A stretch of 49,476 nucleotides of DNA from Flavobacteriales bacterium (GTDB taxonomy: Bacteria > Bacteroidota > Bacteroidia > Flavobacteriales_D > Sanyastnellaceae), in NCBI GenBank assembly GCA_002683345.1, contig NYSX01000027.1, forward strand, positions 1 to 49,476, written 5' to 3'. This document shows positions 1-10,889 of the stretch, one piece after another. Each line of letters opens with the position of its first letter. Positions within the stretch are counted from its first letter, which is position 1. The notes under the pieces are model-generated. The model was not told the origin of the DNA. It saw only the letters and a program-made list of their open reading frames with translations, and did no database searches. The position numbers were made by a program, and so were the translations under genes.

Positions 1-3000
1 CAGACGATGGTTCTTGCACGTACCCCGCTGACGCGACCTTGGATTGCGACGGCAACTGTGTGAACGATGCCGACGGCGATGGCATTTGCGACGAAAATGA
101 AATCCTCGGTTGCACCTTGGAAGCAGCGTGCAACTACGACCCAAGTGCGACAGACAACGACGGCTCTTGTGCCCAGGAAGACGCGGCGGGCGTTTGTGGA
201 GGTTCTTGTCAAGCTGACGACGATGCGGATGGCATCTGCGACGACATCGATGATTGCGTCGGCGCGCTTGATGAGTGTGGTGTTTGCAACGGCGATGGCA
301 TCGCTGACGGTGCCTGCGACTGCGACGGGAACGTTCTTGACGAGTGTGGCGTTTGTGGAGGTGACGGGTCTTCTTGCGCTGACTGTGCAGGCATCGCAAA
401 TGGAACTGCTGTTCTCGATGATTGTGGAGTTTGTAATCAAGCCTACATCTACAACTTCATTACCCACGTCCCCACCTATGTGGACAACGCAAATGCTTTG
501 ATTCCTGGTGTTGATTTTGATCCATCACAACAATTTGTTGTTTTGCCGGGTGATCCAGGCGATCCAAACTTTAACGCATCTTGCAGTGGTTGTACAGATA
601 GCACTGCTTGCAACTACGACAGCGATGCAACCATTGATGATGGTTCTTGCGAGCAAGAAGACGCTTTGGGCGTGTGCGGTGGCGACTGTGAGGCTGACGC
701 CGATGCCGATGGCATTTGTGACGACGTTGACGAGTGCGTCGGTCAACTCGACGAGTGCGGTGTTTGCAATGGCGACGGCAGCTCTTGCGCCGATCCTTGT
801 GCAGCTGCTGCAGCTGCCAGCGCGTACAGCTTGACGGTTGAATCTTCTCCAGCCGTGGGTGCGGGAGGTACAGTCTACCGTTTCTATGTGAACGCCCAGG
901 ACGCCACGGACAAAATTTCCGCGGTGTTTGGCAACGATCAGGCGCACCTGCTCATCAACACGCCTGCTGGCATCTTCAACAGCACGTTCAATGCGAGCTG
1001 GAGTGCATCGGGCATCAATGCGGCTTTCATTCCGCTCGTACCCGATTTGGTTGATGACAGCTATGCCACCATCAACTTGGATGGTCCAGCGTCAACTTCT
1101 GGCGTTGCAGCCGCAGCTGATCCTTCCATTGTGGAAGACGCTGCGTTGAGCCCCACCATCTCTGGATACTTCACGGCGGGAGGAACATCTCTTGATGTGA
1201 ACACGTTGACAGGTGGTTCATGGTATGTTCTGAACACTGCTGGCAACGCCTTGCCTGACGCGAACAACCGCTGGTTGATTGCGCAAATCACCACAACAGG
1301 TTCCATCTCTGGCCAAATCAACTACCAGGTCTTCCCACTCGGTGTGGGTGCGGACCAGGTTCAGGTCTCCATGCCGTTTGACGGTGCTGGCACCTTCGGC
1401 GGTGGTTCCGACATCGTTTGTGGCTGCATCGACGACACCGCTTGCAACTACAATGAGGACGCAACCAACGACGACGGCTCTTGCACGTACCAAACAGATC
1501 CTTTGTTGAACTGTGACGGCACTTGCATCAACGACGCCGACGGCGACGGTGTGTGCGACGAAAACGAAGTGTTGGGCTGCACCGCTGAGGCGGCATGCAA
1601 CTACAACCCAGCTGCGACAGACAACGACGGCTCTTGCGCTCAAAATGACCAATGCGGTGTTTGTGGCGGAGATAACTCAACATGTTCTGATTGCGCTGGG
1701 ATTCCAAATGGTACTGCAGTACTTGACGATTGTGGTGTTTGCAACTCTGCTTATATCTACAATTTCATTACCCACATTCCAGTTTACGTCGATAATGCAA
1801 ATGCGCTGATTCCCGGTGTGGACTACGATCCAGCAACCCAAATGGTTGTTTTGCCAGGAGACCCTGGCGACCCCAACTTTAATGCATCGTGCAGTGGTTG
1901 TACGGATGCTTCTGCATGCAACTTCGATGTTGACGCTACAATTGATGACGGTTCATGTCAGCAACTTGATGAGTGCGGTGTGTGTGGTGGAGCTGGCATC
2001 GCTGATGGCGCCTGCGACTGCGATGGCAACGCTCTCGATGCTTGTGGTGTTTGTGGTGGTGACGGCTCTTCTTGTGCGGGCATCGGCGTTGCAATCAGCG
2101 CTTGCTCAAGCTTTACAAGTGGATCTGCTGCAGCGTGGCCATTTGTGTTGACTGCGACTACCATTGCTGATGGCGCCAGTTCTCAGGAAGCGCAAACGAT
2201 GGTCATCAATGTGACCTCATTGCCAGCGGGAGCGCAATACCGCGTTTTCAAGACCACAGCGAATGGTGGTTCTTTCTTCGGAAATCCCCAAAACCTCGTT
2301 TTGGGCCAGAATACGGTAACGGTGTCTGCTGTTGGTTTCGACCGGGCAGTGAAGTTCCAATTCTCTGACGGGGACGTGGAATTTGATTTCTTGTCGATCA
2401 ACGATGAGGAGCGTGACGAATGCTACGCGGTGGATCCAGGAACGCCCATTTCTGAGTGCAATCAATTCGGAGCAGGTCCCAATGGCAACTGGCCACATGC
2501 TTTGACTTTGACCACTCCCGATGATCCAAGCAGCAACGCAGCCCAGACTTTGGTGTTGACTGTTGCTTCACTTCCTGAAGGCGGTGCAAACTACCGCGTG
2601 GCCAAGACAGTGGCCAACGGCAACTGGTTTAACGCCAATGCCCAGGCCCTTGCTTTGGGCGAGAATTCAATCACTGTTTCGGGTGTTTCTTTCGCACGCA
2701 CAGTGAAGATTCAGTTCTCAAGCGGTGCCGTTGGTGTCACTTCAATCGTGGCAAACGGTACAGAATTGGTCTGCGGTGCGGGTTGTACTGATGCAACTGC
2801 TTGCAACTATGATGCTGATGCGACCACTGACGACGGCTCATGTCTCCAAACAGACGAATGCGGAGTTTGTGGTGGTTCAGGTGTAGACGCGGATGCCGAT
2901 GGTATTTGCGACGACGTTGATGATTGCATTGGTGCTGTTGACGGTTGTGGCGTGTGCAACGGCGATGGTTCGACTTGCACAGGTTGTGCCGACCCTGCAG

Positions 3001-6000
3001 CCAGCAACTACGACGAAAACAACATTTTCGCTGACAATGGTCAGTGTGTGTACGCGACCACGTTCAACGTGGACATGAACTGCTTCGACAACGCTGGTGC
3101 CAGCGTGAATGGTGCAACGGAGTTCACTGAGGTGTTCGTGACTGGTCCTCTTTTGGGATGGCCTGCCAACGATGGCTACAATGCCCTCACTGACGACGAT
3201 GGCGATGGCATTTACTCAGTAACCCTCGACTTCCCTGCGGGCACCATCGAGTACAAGTACGCCATCAACGGTTTCGCCGATCAGGAAAACTTGGTTGACG
3301 ACATGCAGAACGGTGGCGATTGCGCTCCCGTGACGGATTACGCTGGTTACGCCAACCGTCAGGTGGCTGCGGGCGCAACGGCCGACGACACGTACGGCTC
3401 TTGCACTTCTTGCGCAGATCAAGTTGAGCCTGTGAACCTCACGTTCCAGGTGGACATGAACCAGTACGCCGAAGGATATGTCTATGGCGGTGTGTTCGTG
3501 AACGGCAGCTTTAACAACTGGTGCGGCGGTTGCAACCCCATGAACGACGACGATGCCGATGGCATTTGGACGTTGACAGTCAGCCTCTTGCCTGGCACCT
3601 ATGAGTACAAATTCACCCTTGACGGTTGGAACTACCAGGAGGAATTCGCGGGTGGTGAGTCTTGTACGACCACCATTGATGGCTACACCAACCGTTCGGT
3701 GACCCTCGAAGCTGAAACAACTTTGCCTGCAGTGTGCTGGGAGTCTTGCGACGTTTGTCCCGCCATCGAAGATGTGCTGGGTTGCATGGACGAAACGGCC
3801 AACAACTACAACCCAGACGCGACTGTCGAGCCTGAAAACGCTTGCTTGTACGATTTGACGTTGTCTGTCGACATCTCTCAGACGTCGTTCACGGGTGTGA
3901 CCCTCGCTGGGACATTCAACGGCTGGAACAACGGTTCCAACCCCATGGCTGACGACGACGGCGACGGCGTGTACAACATCACCGTTTCTGTGACTGCGGG
4001 TGCGCAGGAGTACAAGTTCTTGGGCAACGGCGATTGGGGCCTCGCAGAGAGCTTCGATGGCACAGAATCTTGCACCACTGATCCTGCCGAATTCGTGAAC
4101 CGCGTGGTTCTCGTCGAAGGACCGACTGTGGTGGAGACTGTCTGCTACAACAGCTGTTCAGCATGTGTTCCAAACGCGGTTCTCGGTTGTACTGATGCGA
4201 CTGCGAACAACTACAACGCTGATGCGGACACCGACGACGGTTCTTGCTTGTTCAACACCACGTTCAACGTGGACATGAACTGTGCTGGTGTGGATTTCTA
4301 CGAAGTGTTTGTGACTGGTCCTGTTTGGGGCTGGCCCGCCAACAGCGGATTCAACCAGTTGATCGATGACGATGGTGACGGCATCTACAGCGTGACCATC
4401 GAAACGCCTGCCGGCGACATTGAGTACAAGTATGGCATCAACGGATTCGCGGATCAAGAGAACTTGATCGACGACATGCAGAACGGTGCGTCTTGCGCTC
4501 CTGTGACAGATTACTTTGGGTTTGCCAACCGCCTCGTGGCTTCTGGCAGCACCACGAACGACACGTATGGCAGCTGCGAACCTTGTCCACAAGACGTGGA
4601 AGGTTGCATCGACGAGACGGCGTGCAACTACGACGAGACTGCCACGGTCCAGGCCTTTGGAGACGGTACATTGTCCTTTACCTGGACAACCATCGGTTCC
4701 TACGCTGGTGAAATTTCTTGGGACATCACAGATGCCGACGGCAACGTGGTGGCTTCTGGAGATGCCAACGCAGCTGTGGGTGGATCTGCGACCTTGCCTG
4801 CAGGCGATTACAGCTTCAACGGCTACGACAGCTATGGCGACGGATGGAACGGCTTTGTCCTCGGCATCACCGATGCGGGTTCAGGCAACGAATACAGCTT
4901 GACGCTTGATGACGGTTCAACCAACAGCGTGGCTGTTTCAGTCTCTGGGGCATCTACATGCACATACCCTGCGAACGAGCAGGTCGATTGTGACGGCAAT
5001 TGCGCCGATGGTGGAATTCTTTACCAGTTCGACATCAGTGACCAGTTCGGTGACGGCATGTGCTGCAGCTACGGAGAAGGTTCTTACACCATCTTGGTGG
5101 ACGGAGCGGAAGTCGCAACGGGTTCAGACTTCGGCGGCAGTGCTTCGCATGCCTTCTGCGCCCCAGCTGACGCATGTGTGTTGGTGGTCTTTGTGGCCGA
5201 CAACTACCCCGGTGAGCAGTCGTGGAGCTTGAGCGCCGACGGAACCCAAATCTTGGGTGAAGGCCTCGATGGTTCTACAGCCACTTACGGTGCTGGCGGA
5301 TGCGTGGGAGGTTGCTCCGACGAGACGGCTTGCAACTACGACGCGGATGCGGTGCTCGACTACGACGACGGATCCTGCACCTACATCGGTACCGGTGAGT
5401 GCGATTGCGACGGCAACGTCGAAGATGTGCTCGGTGAGTGCGGTGGTACTTGCACGGCAGACGAAGATGCGGACGGCATTTGTGACGACGTGGACGACTG
5501 CGTGGGCGCATACGACGATTGCGATGTGTGCAACGGTGACAACACTTCATGCGCAGGTTGCGATGGCATCCCAGGCAGCGGCACGGTCCTTGACGACTGT
5601 GGCGTGTGTGGCGGTGACAACAGCTCTTGCACGGGATGCTTGGACGAAACTGCCTGCAACTATGACGCTGACGCGACCATTCAAGGGTTCGTGACGGGAG
5701 ACATGGGGTCACTCCAAATTGACTTGACCGCAGGCTCATGGCCCGGTGAAATCTCTTGGGAACTTGATGGCGCCACATATGGCGCACCTGCGAGCGGCTC
5801 CTTCGATCTCGCACCAGGATTGTACACCATCACAGGTACAGATTCCTACGGTGACGGATGGAACGGTGCAGAGATGACCATTGTGGACGCTGGAAGCGGC
5901 ACTTCGTACAGCTTGATCGTGACTGAATCCACTGCTTCAGTGGAAGTGGAAGTGACTGCCGGCCTCGTGTCGACCTGTGACTTCTCATCTTGCTCTGGTT

Positions 6001-8909
6001 GCACCGACGAAACGGCGTGCAACTACGATCCAACTGCCTTGACCGACGACGGTTCTTGTGTGGCACCTGACGCCCTCACGGGTTGTGGTGACACCTGCCT
6101 CGACGGCGGTGTGTTGTACACGTTTGACATTGCTGACCAATACAGCGACGGCATGTGCTGCACTTACGGCGAAGGATCGTACACCATCTTGGTGGACGGC
6201 GACACGCTTGCCACAGGCGGCGACTTCGGAGCTTCTGCTTCAGAACGCTTCTGTGCACCTGCTGACGCTTGCGTTCAGTTGATCATGGTGGCCGACAACT
6301 ACCCAGGAGAGCAAACCTGGAGCTTCACCGCCGATGGCGTGGAACTCGCGGGCGCTGGATTGGACGGTTCGTCAGCGACGTACAACTTCGGCGGTTGTGT
6401 CGAGGGGTGTACGGATGCCATGGCGTGCAACTACAACATGGATGCGAACATCGAAGATGGAAGCTGCACCTACGCTCCTGAGTACTACGAGTGTGACGGC
6501 GAGACATGCCTCAACGACGCCGATGGCGACGGTGTGTGTGATGAACTCGAAGTTGAGGGCTGTGTGGTCCCAACGGCTTGTAACTACGTTGCAAGCGGCG
6601 TGACTGACCTCGTGCCTTGTGTGTACCCTGAGCCAGGCTACCTCTGCGACGGCACGTGTGACGGTGATGCGGATGGCGATGACATTTGCGACGCCAACGA
6701 AATCGTCGGATGTCAGGACAGCACGGCGTGCAACTACGACGCCACTGCAACCGATGCCGGCACTTGTGACTTCACAAGCTGCCTCGGATGCATGGACGAT
6801 GCGGCGTGCAACTACGACGCGGACGCCACTCAGGACGACGGTTCTTGCGACTACTGCTCATGTGCTGCCGATGCAGCTGGTGGACAGAACGGCTTCAACC
6901 TTTCTGTGGAGACCTACGCTGAAGGTGGCGTGTTTGGCACGACCACATACCGCGTGTACGTGACCACGCCAAACGAAACAGACTTTGTGTCTGCCATCGC
7001 TGGTGATGAGGTGAACCCATCTTACCTCCGCACGAGCACGAGCTTCTACCAGAACGCGCTCGGTGGTTTGACTGCGGACATGATCAACCCCTTGTTCTTC
7101 GGAGCCTTCCCAGAGCTCGAGTACGACAGCTGGTTGACCATCGGCATCGAATCTGCCCCAGTTGTGGGTGATGGCACTGCCGCCGTGACCTTGGCTCAGG
7201 CCGCAGGTGACACATGGGGCGCCGACTTCGAAGCAGGTCAAAACCTCGAGATGAACAGCTTCTTCGGCGGATCTTGGTTCACCACGAACCTCGTGAGCAA
7301 CGGTGTGGCTGGTGCTGACAAAAAGGTCTTGGTCGCTCAGTTGACGACCGACGGTACGTTGACCGGCCAGTTGTACGTCCAAGTCTTCCCTGAAGGCGTG
7401 GGTGCCAATGCAGAGTACTTGACGCTCAGCTTCGGAAGCAGCTCTTGCGGTTGCACCGACGAGTCGGCGTGCAACTACAACGCAGGCGCACAGTACGACG
7501 ACGGTTCTTGCTTCTACAACGAGCAGTTCTACACTTGCGAAGGCGTGTGTGAGAACGACGCGGACGGCGACGGTGTGTGTGACGAACTCGAAATTGCAGG
7601 CTGTCAGGATGCTGAGGCTTGCAACTACGACGAGACGGCCACCGACGACGACGGCAACTGTGAGTACGTGGAACCAACCTTGTTGCCAGGTGACGCACCT
7701 GCGTGCGGCCTCTTCTTCAGCGGATACGCGGAAGGTTCTAGCAACAACAAGTTCCTCGAGATCTTCAACCCAACCGACGCTCCCATCAGCTTGGACGGAT
7801 ACGCTTACCCGAACGTGAGCAACGCGCCAAACGTTCCTGGTGAGTATGAGTACTGGAACGAATTTGAGGCGGGTGCTTCTGTGGCCCCAGGTGACGTCTA
7901 CGTGATTGCCCATCCTTCAGCTGACCCAGCCATCTTGGCTGAGGCTGACGAGACGTTCAACTTCTTGTCGAATGGTGACGACGGATTCATCCTTGTGATG
8001 GGCACGCAGGATGATTTCATCCAAATCGACGCCATTGGTGACTGGAACGGCGATCCCGGATCTGGTTGGGACGTTGCAGGTGTGTCTGCAGGTACGAAGG
8101 ATCACAGCTTGATCCGCAAGTCTGACATCACCAACGGAAACGGTGGAGATTGGACAGCGTCTGCGGGTACGGACGCTGACAACAGTGAGTGGATTGTCCT
8201 CGACCAGAACGACTGGACGGGTCTCGGCAGCCACGACTTCACCGGCTCATGCGGCGGTGGCAACTTCGCCGTGGTCTACGACTGTGACGGCGTGTGCTTG
8301 AACGACGCGGACGGTGACGGTGTGTGTGACGAGTTGGAGATTGCCGGTTGTACCGACAGCGGTGCCTGCAACTACGACAGCGCGGCCACGGACGACGACA
8401 GCTCTTGTGAGTACCTCACTTGCGCTGGGTGTACGGATGACACTGCTTGCAACTATGACGGTTCTGCGACCATTGAGGACGGCTCTTGCACGTACCCAGA
8501 TGCATTCTACGACTGCGATGGCAACTGCTTGAACCCCTCATGCTACACCTACGCGGATGGGTCGACCATCTGTGAGGAGAACGTGATCCTCGGTTGCACT
8601 TACGAGGCGTCTTGCAACTTCGACATGGACGCGAACGTGGAAGACGGTCAGTGTGACTTCAGCTGCTTGTTGACCGGTTGCACCGATGCGACTGCAGTGA
8701 ACTACGACGCTGCTGCCACCACGGATGACGGTTCTTGCTTGTTCGTGGGTTGCACAGACCCAGAAGGACTCGACTACGATCCAACAGCCAACTACCCAGG
8801 TGGCTGTGACTACCCAGAAGCCTGCCCAGGTGACTTCACCGGCGACGGCGAGGTGGACGTCAACGACTTGCTTGACTTCTTCCAGCTCTGGGGCAACGTG
8901 TGCGAATAA
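1..8909 (+). CDS. Giant secreted Cys-rich mosaic repeat protein (5' truncated by window edge)
   Basis: The frame is open from base 3 to the stop at 8907-8909 (2,968 residues visible). Codons before the first possible start, a TTG at 39, already encode the repeat, so the true start lies outside the window. About 24 copies of a ~21-residue Cys repeat (GC-x-D-x2-ACNYD-x2-AT-x-DDGSC) alternate with Asp-rich, calcium-site-like stretches ([23 protein letters not shown]). Inserted beta-sandwich-like modules occur in related copies: 796-1425 and 6852-7455; 2078-2430 and 2440-2790; four E-set/CBM-like modules at 3057-3417, 3429-3745, 3855-4150 and 4255-4580; 4651-4947 and 5686-5967; 5011-5300 and 6101-6392. 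A lamin-tail-like domain ([14 protein letters not shown]) spans 7689-8250. The protein ends in a dockerin-like tail ([15 protein letters not shown]). No catalytic motif was seen. I infer a large cell-surface or released structural or adhesive protein; the function is unknown. Confidence 0.9.
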   Translation, partial: DDGSCTYPADATLDCDGNCVNDADGDGICDENEILGCTLEAACNYDPSATDNDGSCAQEDAAGVCGGSCQADDDADGICDDIDDCVGALDECGVCNGDGIADGACDCDGNVLDECGVCGGDGSSCADCAGIANGTAVLDDCGVCNQAYIYNFITHVPTYVDNANALIPGVDFDPSQQFVVLPGDPGDPNFNASCSGCTDSTACNYDSDATIDDGSCEQEDALGVCGGDCEADADADGICDDVDECVGQLDECGVCNGDGSSCADPCAAAAAASAYSLTVESSPAVGAGGTVYRFYVNAQDATDKISAVFGNDQAHLLINTPAGIFNSTFNASWSASGINAAFIPLVPDLVDDSYATINLDGPASTSGVAAAADPSIVEDAALSPTISGYFTAGGTSLDVNTLTGGSWYVLNTAGNALPDANNRWLIAQITTTGSISGQINYQVFPLGVGADQVQVSMPFDGAGTFGGGSDIVCGCIDDTACNYNEDATNDDGSCTYQTDPLLNCDGTCINDADGDGVCDENEVLGCTAEAACNYNPAATDNDGSCAQNDQCGVCGGDNSTCSDCAGIPNGTAVLDDCGVCNSAYIYNFITHIPVYVDNANALIPGVDYDPATQMVVLPGDPGDPNFNASCSGCTDASACNFDVDATIDDGSCQQLDECGVCGGAGIADGACDCDGNALDACGVCGGDGSSCAGIGVAISACSSFTSGSAAAWPFVLTATTIADGASSQEAQTMVINVTSLPAGAQYRVFKTTANGGSFFGNPQNLVLGQNTVTVSAVGFDRAVKFQFSDGDVEFDFLSINDEERDECYAVDPGTPISECNQFGAGPNGNWPHALTLTTPDDPSSNAAQTLVLTVASLPEGGANYRVAKTVANGNWFNANAQALALGENSITVSGVSFARTVKIQFSSGAVGVTSIVANGTELVCGAGCTDATACNYDADATTDDGSCLQTDECGVCGGSGVDADADGICDDVDDCIGAVDGCGVCNGDGSTCTGCADPAASNYDENNIFADNGQCVYATTFNVDMNCFDNAGASVNGATEFTEVFVTGPLLGWPANDGYNALTDDDGDGIYSVTLDFPAGTIEYKYAINGFADQENLVDDMQNGGDCAPVTDYAGYANRQVAAGATADDTYGSCTSCADQVEPVNLTFQVDMNQYAEGYVYGGVFVNGSFNNWCGGCNPMNDDDADGIWTLTVSLLPGTYEYKFTLDGWNYQEEFAGGESCTTTIDGYTNRSVTLEAETTLPAVCWESCDVCPAIEDVLGCMDETANNYNPDATVEPENACLYDLTLSVDISQTSFTGVTLAGTFNGWNNGSNPMADDDGDGVYNITVSVTAGAQEYKFLGNGDWGLAESFDGTESCTTDPAEFVNRVVLVEGPTVVETVCYNSCSACVPNAVLGCTDATANNYNADADTDDGSCLFNTTFNVDMNCAGVDFYEVFVTGPVWGWPANSGFNQLIDDDGDGIYSVTIETPAGDIEYKYGINGFADQENLIDDMQNGASCAPVTDYFGFANRLVASGSTTNDTYGSCEPCPQDVEGCIDETACNYDETATVQAFGDGTLSFTWTTIGSYAGEISWDITDADGNVVASGDANAAVGGSATLPAGDYSFNGYDSYGDGWNGFVLGITDAGSGNEYSLTLDDGSTNSVAVSVSGASTCTYPANEQVDCDGNCADGGILYQFDISDQFGDGMCCSYGEGSYTILVDGAEVATGSDFGGSASHAFCAPADACVLVVFVADNYPGEQSWSLSADGTQILGEGLDGSTATYGAGGCVGGCSDETACNYDADAVLDYDDGSCTYIGTGECDCDGNVEDVLGECGGTCTADEDADGICDDVDDCVGAYDDCDVCNGDNTSCAGCDGIPGSGTVLDDCGVCGGDNSSCTGCLDETACNYDADATIQGFVTGDMGSLQIDLTAGSWPGEISWELDGATYGAPASGSFDLAPGLYTITGTDSYGDGWNGAEMTIVDAGSGTSYSLIVTESTASVEVEVTAGLVSTCDFSSCSGCTDETACNYDPTALTDDGSCVAPDALTGCGDTCLDGGVLYTFDIADQYSDGMCCTYGEGSYTILVDGDTLATGGDFGASASERFCAPADACVQLIMVADNYPGEQTWSFTADGVELAGAGLDGSSATYNFGGCVEGCTDAMACNYNMDANIEDGSCTYAPEYYECDGETCLNDADGDGVCDELEVEGCVVPTACNYVASGVTDLVPCVYPEPGYLCDGTCDGDADGDDICDANEIVGCQDSTACNYDATATDAGTCDFTSCLGCMDDAACNYDADATQDDGSCDYCSCAADAAGGQNGFNLSVETYAEGGVFGTTTYRVYVTTPNETDFVSAIAGDEVNPSYLRTSTSFYQNALGGLTADMINPLFFGAFPELEYDSWLTIGIESAPVVGDGTAAVTLAQAAGDTWGADFEAGQNLEMNSFFGGSWFTTNLVSNGVAGADKKVLVAQLTTDGTLTGQLYVQVFPEGVGANAEYLTLSFGSSSCGCTDESACNYNAGAQYDDGSCFYNEQFYTCEGVCENDADGDGVCDELEIAGCQDAEACNYDETATDDDGNCEYVEPTLLPGDAPACGLFFSGYAEGSSNNKFLEIFNPTDAPISLDGYAYPNVSNAPNVPGEYEYWNEFEAGASVAPGDVYVIAHPSADPAILAEADETFNFLSNGDDGFILVMGTQDDFIQIDAIGDWNGDPGSGWDVAGVSAGTKDHSLIRKSDITNGNGGDWTASAGTDADNSEWIVLDQNDWTGLGSHDFTGSCGGGNFAVVYDCDGVCLNDADGDGVCDELEIAGCTDSGACNYDSAATDDDSSCEYLTCAGCTDDTACNYDGSATIEDGSCTYPDAFYDCDGNCLNPSCYTYADGSTICEENVILGCTYEASCNFDMDANVEDGQCDFSCLLTGCTDATAVNYDAAATTDDGSCLFVGCTDPEGLDYDPTANYPGGCDYPEACPGDFTGDGEVDVNDLLDFFQLWGNVCE
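108..8808 (+). repeat. About 24 dispersed copies of a ~63-bp Cys-repeat coding unit
   Basis: Units encoding GC-x-D-x2-ACNYD-x2-AT-x-DDGSC recur from 108 to 8808 inside the giant gene, singly or separated by larger modules. Variants include ANNYN and ACNFD cores. The same unit appears once in the T9SS protein at 10890-11861 (near 11450) and twice in the gene starting at 48139, so it is a lineage-specific building block shared by at least three genes here. Copies are diverged at the DNA level, unlike the nearly identical 186-bp units at the right edge. Confidence 0.85.
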
Positions 8910-8934
8910 GACTTCGCCTGATTGAAAAGGGAGC

Positions 8935-8967
8935 GGGCCACCTTCGGGTGGCCCGTTCTTGCTTTTC
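8935..8967 (+). terminator. Rho-independent terminator after the giant gene, probably bidirectional
   Basis: A perfect 9-bp GC-rich stem (8935-8943 with 8948-8956) closes on a TTCG tetraloop and is followed by TTCTTGCTTTT. It lies 25 bases after the stop of the giant gene. Read on the minus strand, the stem is followed by a CTCCCTTTTC tract, so it can also end the convergent gene 8993-10810. The hairpin and its first T-tract bases are identical to the terminator at 25825-25857. Confidence 0.85.
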
Positions 8968-8992
8968 AGACATTAGATTTATAGCGGTTTAC

Positions 8993-10810
8993 TCAGCAGG
9001 CGATTGAAAAAAGAGAGAGGAGGATGAGCAAGTCCATGACCGACAAAGACCCATCGTTGTCGAGATCACCAAAGCATGCATCATTGATTGGCAAACACAT
9101 GGCTTCGGATGAATTCCAATGGCTGTTGGTCCCGCAAAGGGAAGATTGCAATGCTCCGATGGATGGAAGAAGGGAGTTGGAAACGGGCTGGCCAAAGAAA
9201 TCACGGCCTCCGTTGTTTTCGAGAAAATCGAGGGTGTCTGCACTCCCCGAAATAAGCGTTCCACTTTCCACTGCAGGACTGTTGGGTTGCAATTGAAAAT
9301 TCAGTGCCGACTGTAGGGGGATCATCGCAGAGTTTGAAACGAAAACCGGGTCCACCATCAATGCTCCTTCCAAGAGATCCTCGTCCAATTCAATCCGAGA
9401 GGCTGGGTAGAACAGATTGGTTCCGACGGAATACTGATTGTCTTGATCTTCGAGAAAACTCTGGAGCGTTTCACCGTCTGAAGCCATGCAGATGAGGTTG
9501 TTCAATATGTGCACATCTCCCGCCTCAGGCCACACATAGATTTCTGGGTTGAGCGTGGAATCAACATAGACCGTGTTGTTGTAGAAAAAAGTACCTACAC
9601 TTGGGCATCGAACAGGACCGCCACAGAAAGTGGAGACCCAAAAGATTTTGCCTTTCTTGTTCCACGGGAGCCCATCAGGATCCTCTCTGTAGCCATCGTT
9701 GATGCTGATGTTGTAGCGGTAGCCACAATTGATGTTGTCACCCAAAACCTCTGCGAAGCCTCCTTCGTTGTTGAAACTCAAGTTGTATTGGATGACCACA
9801 TCCTTGTTTCCGTAGTCGATGTGAGCACTGTAGGAATCCTGCGGGCCGTGTGCATTCATCAACCGGTTGTTTTGAATGAAAACGCGCTCACACTTGAAGG
9901 TCCATGTGCCGCTCCCGCGTTTCCACATTCGTTCGTCTACACTTGAACCTGTGTGATTATAAACGCAATGTTCTACCACAACGTCCCGACATCTGTTGGG
10001 GACAAAACCTGATCCCCCGGTGTGTGAAAAGGTGCATCCTTTTACGTGAATATTGGTGTTTTTGATGTTGTTGTTCCCAGCCAGCCCAAGTGCTTTAATC
10101 CAAAAGCCATAATGACCAGTCCGTGTGATTTCCGTGTCCTCGACGACAACATGATCGATGGTGTTGACATTGCCCAGAAGTGTATCTGATCGGTTTTCCA
10201 GCTTGATGCCATAGCCCAAGTGCTTGTTTTCTAGGTTAGTGGGGGTAGGGAAAATGTCGTGAATGACAACGCCCCTGACAACGATGCCCTCGATTGATGT
10301 AGCATCTGCTACCACCTTGATGCCGAATCGGACATTTTTTCCTGAGCCCCAATCGTTCGATTCGCCCAAGAAAGTGGGCAACTTCTTCACCACGCCATTG
10401 GAATCTAGGTGTGAGGCCTGGTTGGTGAACACGAGATTTTCAACAGTGATGAAACTGTCGTTGTAGATGAGCAGCGCAGATTGAAAGCCATCTCCATCAA
10501 GACTGGGCGCAGGCTGATCCTGAGATCCGAAATCACTGAGAACAATCGGTTGAGTTGGCGAACCTGAGCCCTTGACATGAAACATCCCGAGCCAATGCCC
10601 ACCGCGCTCAAAAAGGACCTGATCTCCTGGGGAAAAAGTCTGTTCGTTGAGCTTGGCAAGGGTCTGCCATGCTGAATTGGGAGCCGTGCCCAAAGCTTCG
10701 TCATTCCCGGTGGGAGAGATGTAATACGTGGATTGCGCCCATCCTGAAATGGATGTCATGGCGCACAGAAGAATCGGCAAGGATAACCGATACGACGAGA
10801 GGTAGAACAT
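8993..10810 (-). CDS. Secreted right-handed beta-helix protein with dockerin-like C-terminus
   Basis: 605 residues from the ATG at 10810, chosen because it gives a signal peptide (MFYLSSYRLSLPILLCAMTS, then ISGWAQ before the mature STYYISPTGND). Codons further upstream give no export signal. The YYISPTGND start and the following Asn/Gly/Val-rich repetitive body (for example VVVEDTEITRTGHYGFWI, DVVIQYNLSFNNEGGF) are typical of parallel beta-helix proteins of the pectate-lyase/PbH1 superfamily. That fold is common in polysaccharide lyases, epimerases and glycosidases. Catalytic residues cannot be assigned by eye. The last ~45 residues have the pattern CG-x5-W and C-x4-C followed by GDLDNDGSLSVMDLL, the dockerin-like tail also found in the genes ending at 8909 and 25798. 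It is divergent from the sulfatase operon by 79 bp, so it may act on the same glycan (inference). Confidence 0.85.
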   Translation of the reverse strand: MFYLSSYRLSLPILLCAMTSISGWAQSTYYISPTGNDEALGTAPNSAWQTLAKLNEQTFSPGDQVLFERGGHWLGMFHVKGSGSPTQPIVLSDFGSQDQPAPSLDGDGFQSALLIYNDSFITVENLVFTNQASHLDSNGVVKKLPTFLGESNDWGSGKNVRFGIKVVADATSIEGIVVRGVVIHDIFPTPTNLENKHLGYGIKLENRSDTLLGNVNTIDHVVVEDTEITRTGHYGFWIKALGLAGNNNIKNTNIHVKGCTFSHTGGSGFVPNRCRDVVVEHCVYNHTGSSVDERMWKRGSGTWTFKCERVFIQNNRLMNAHGPQDSYSAHIDYGNKDVVIQYNLSFNNEGGFAEVLGDNINCGYRYNISINDGYREDPDGLPWNKKGKIFWVSTFCGGPVRCPSVGTFFYNNTVYVDSTLNPEIYVWPEAGDVHILNNLICMASDGETLQSFLEDQDNQYSVGTNLFYPASRIELDEDLLEGALMVDPVFVSNSAMIPLQSALNFQLQPNSPAVESGTLISGSADTLDFLENNGGRDFFGQPVSNSLLPSIGALQSSLCGTNSHWNSSEAMCLPINDACFGDLDNDGSLSVMDLLILLSLFSIAC

Positions 10811-10821
10811 GAGGGTTCGGG

Positions 10822-10855
10822 TTTGGCCGGAAGTAGACTTCCTAAAGTACCTTGT
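10822..10855 (+). promoter_or_regulatory. Possible Bacteroidota-type promoter for the sulfatase operon
   Basis: TTTG at 10822-10825 and TACCTTGT at 10848-10855 are separated by 22 bp. They resemble the Bacteroidota sigma-A elements TTTG and TAnnTTTG, with two mismatches in the second box. The pair sits 34 bases before the ATG at 10890 in the only intergenic gap ahead of the operon. The match is imperfect and could be chance. Confidence 0.25.
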
Positions 10856-10889
10856 CATGCAATTGTGTGAAACCGAGCAAACAATAGTT

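Noticed and set aside
39-41. TTG at 39 as the start of the giant gene
   Set aside because: The frame is open to the window edge and the preceding codons encode the same repeat ([12 protein letters not shown]), with no signal peptide at 39.
6858-7913. A 351-codon minus-strand open frame inside the giant gene
   Set aside because: Antisense to clear Cys-repeat coding sequence; no start context or domain.
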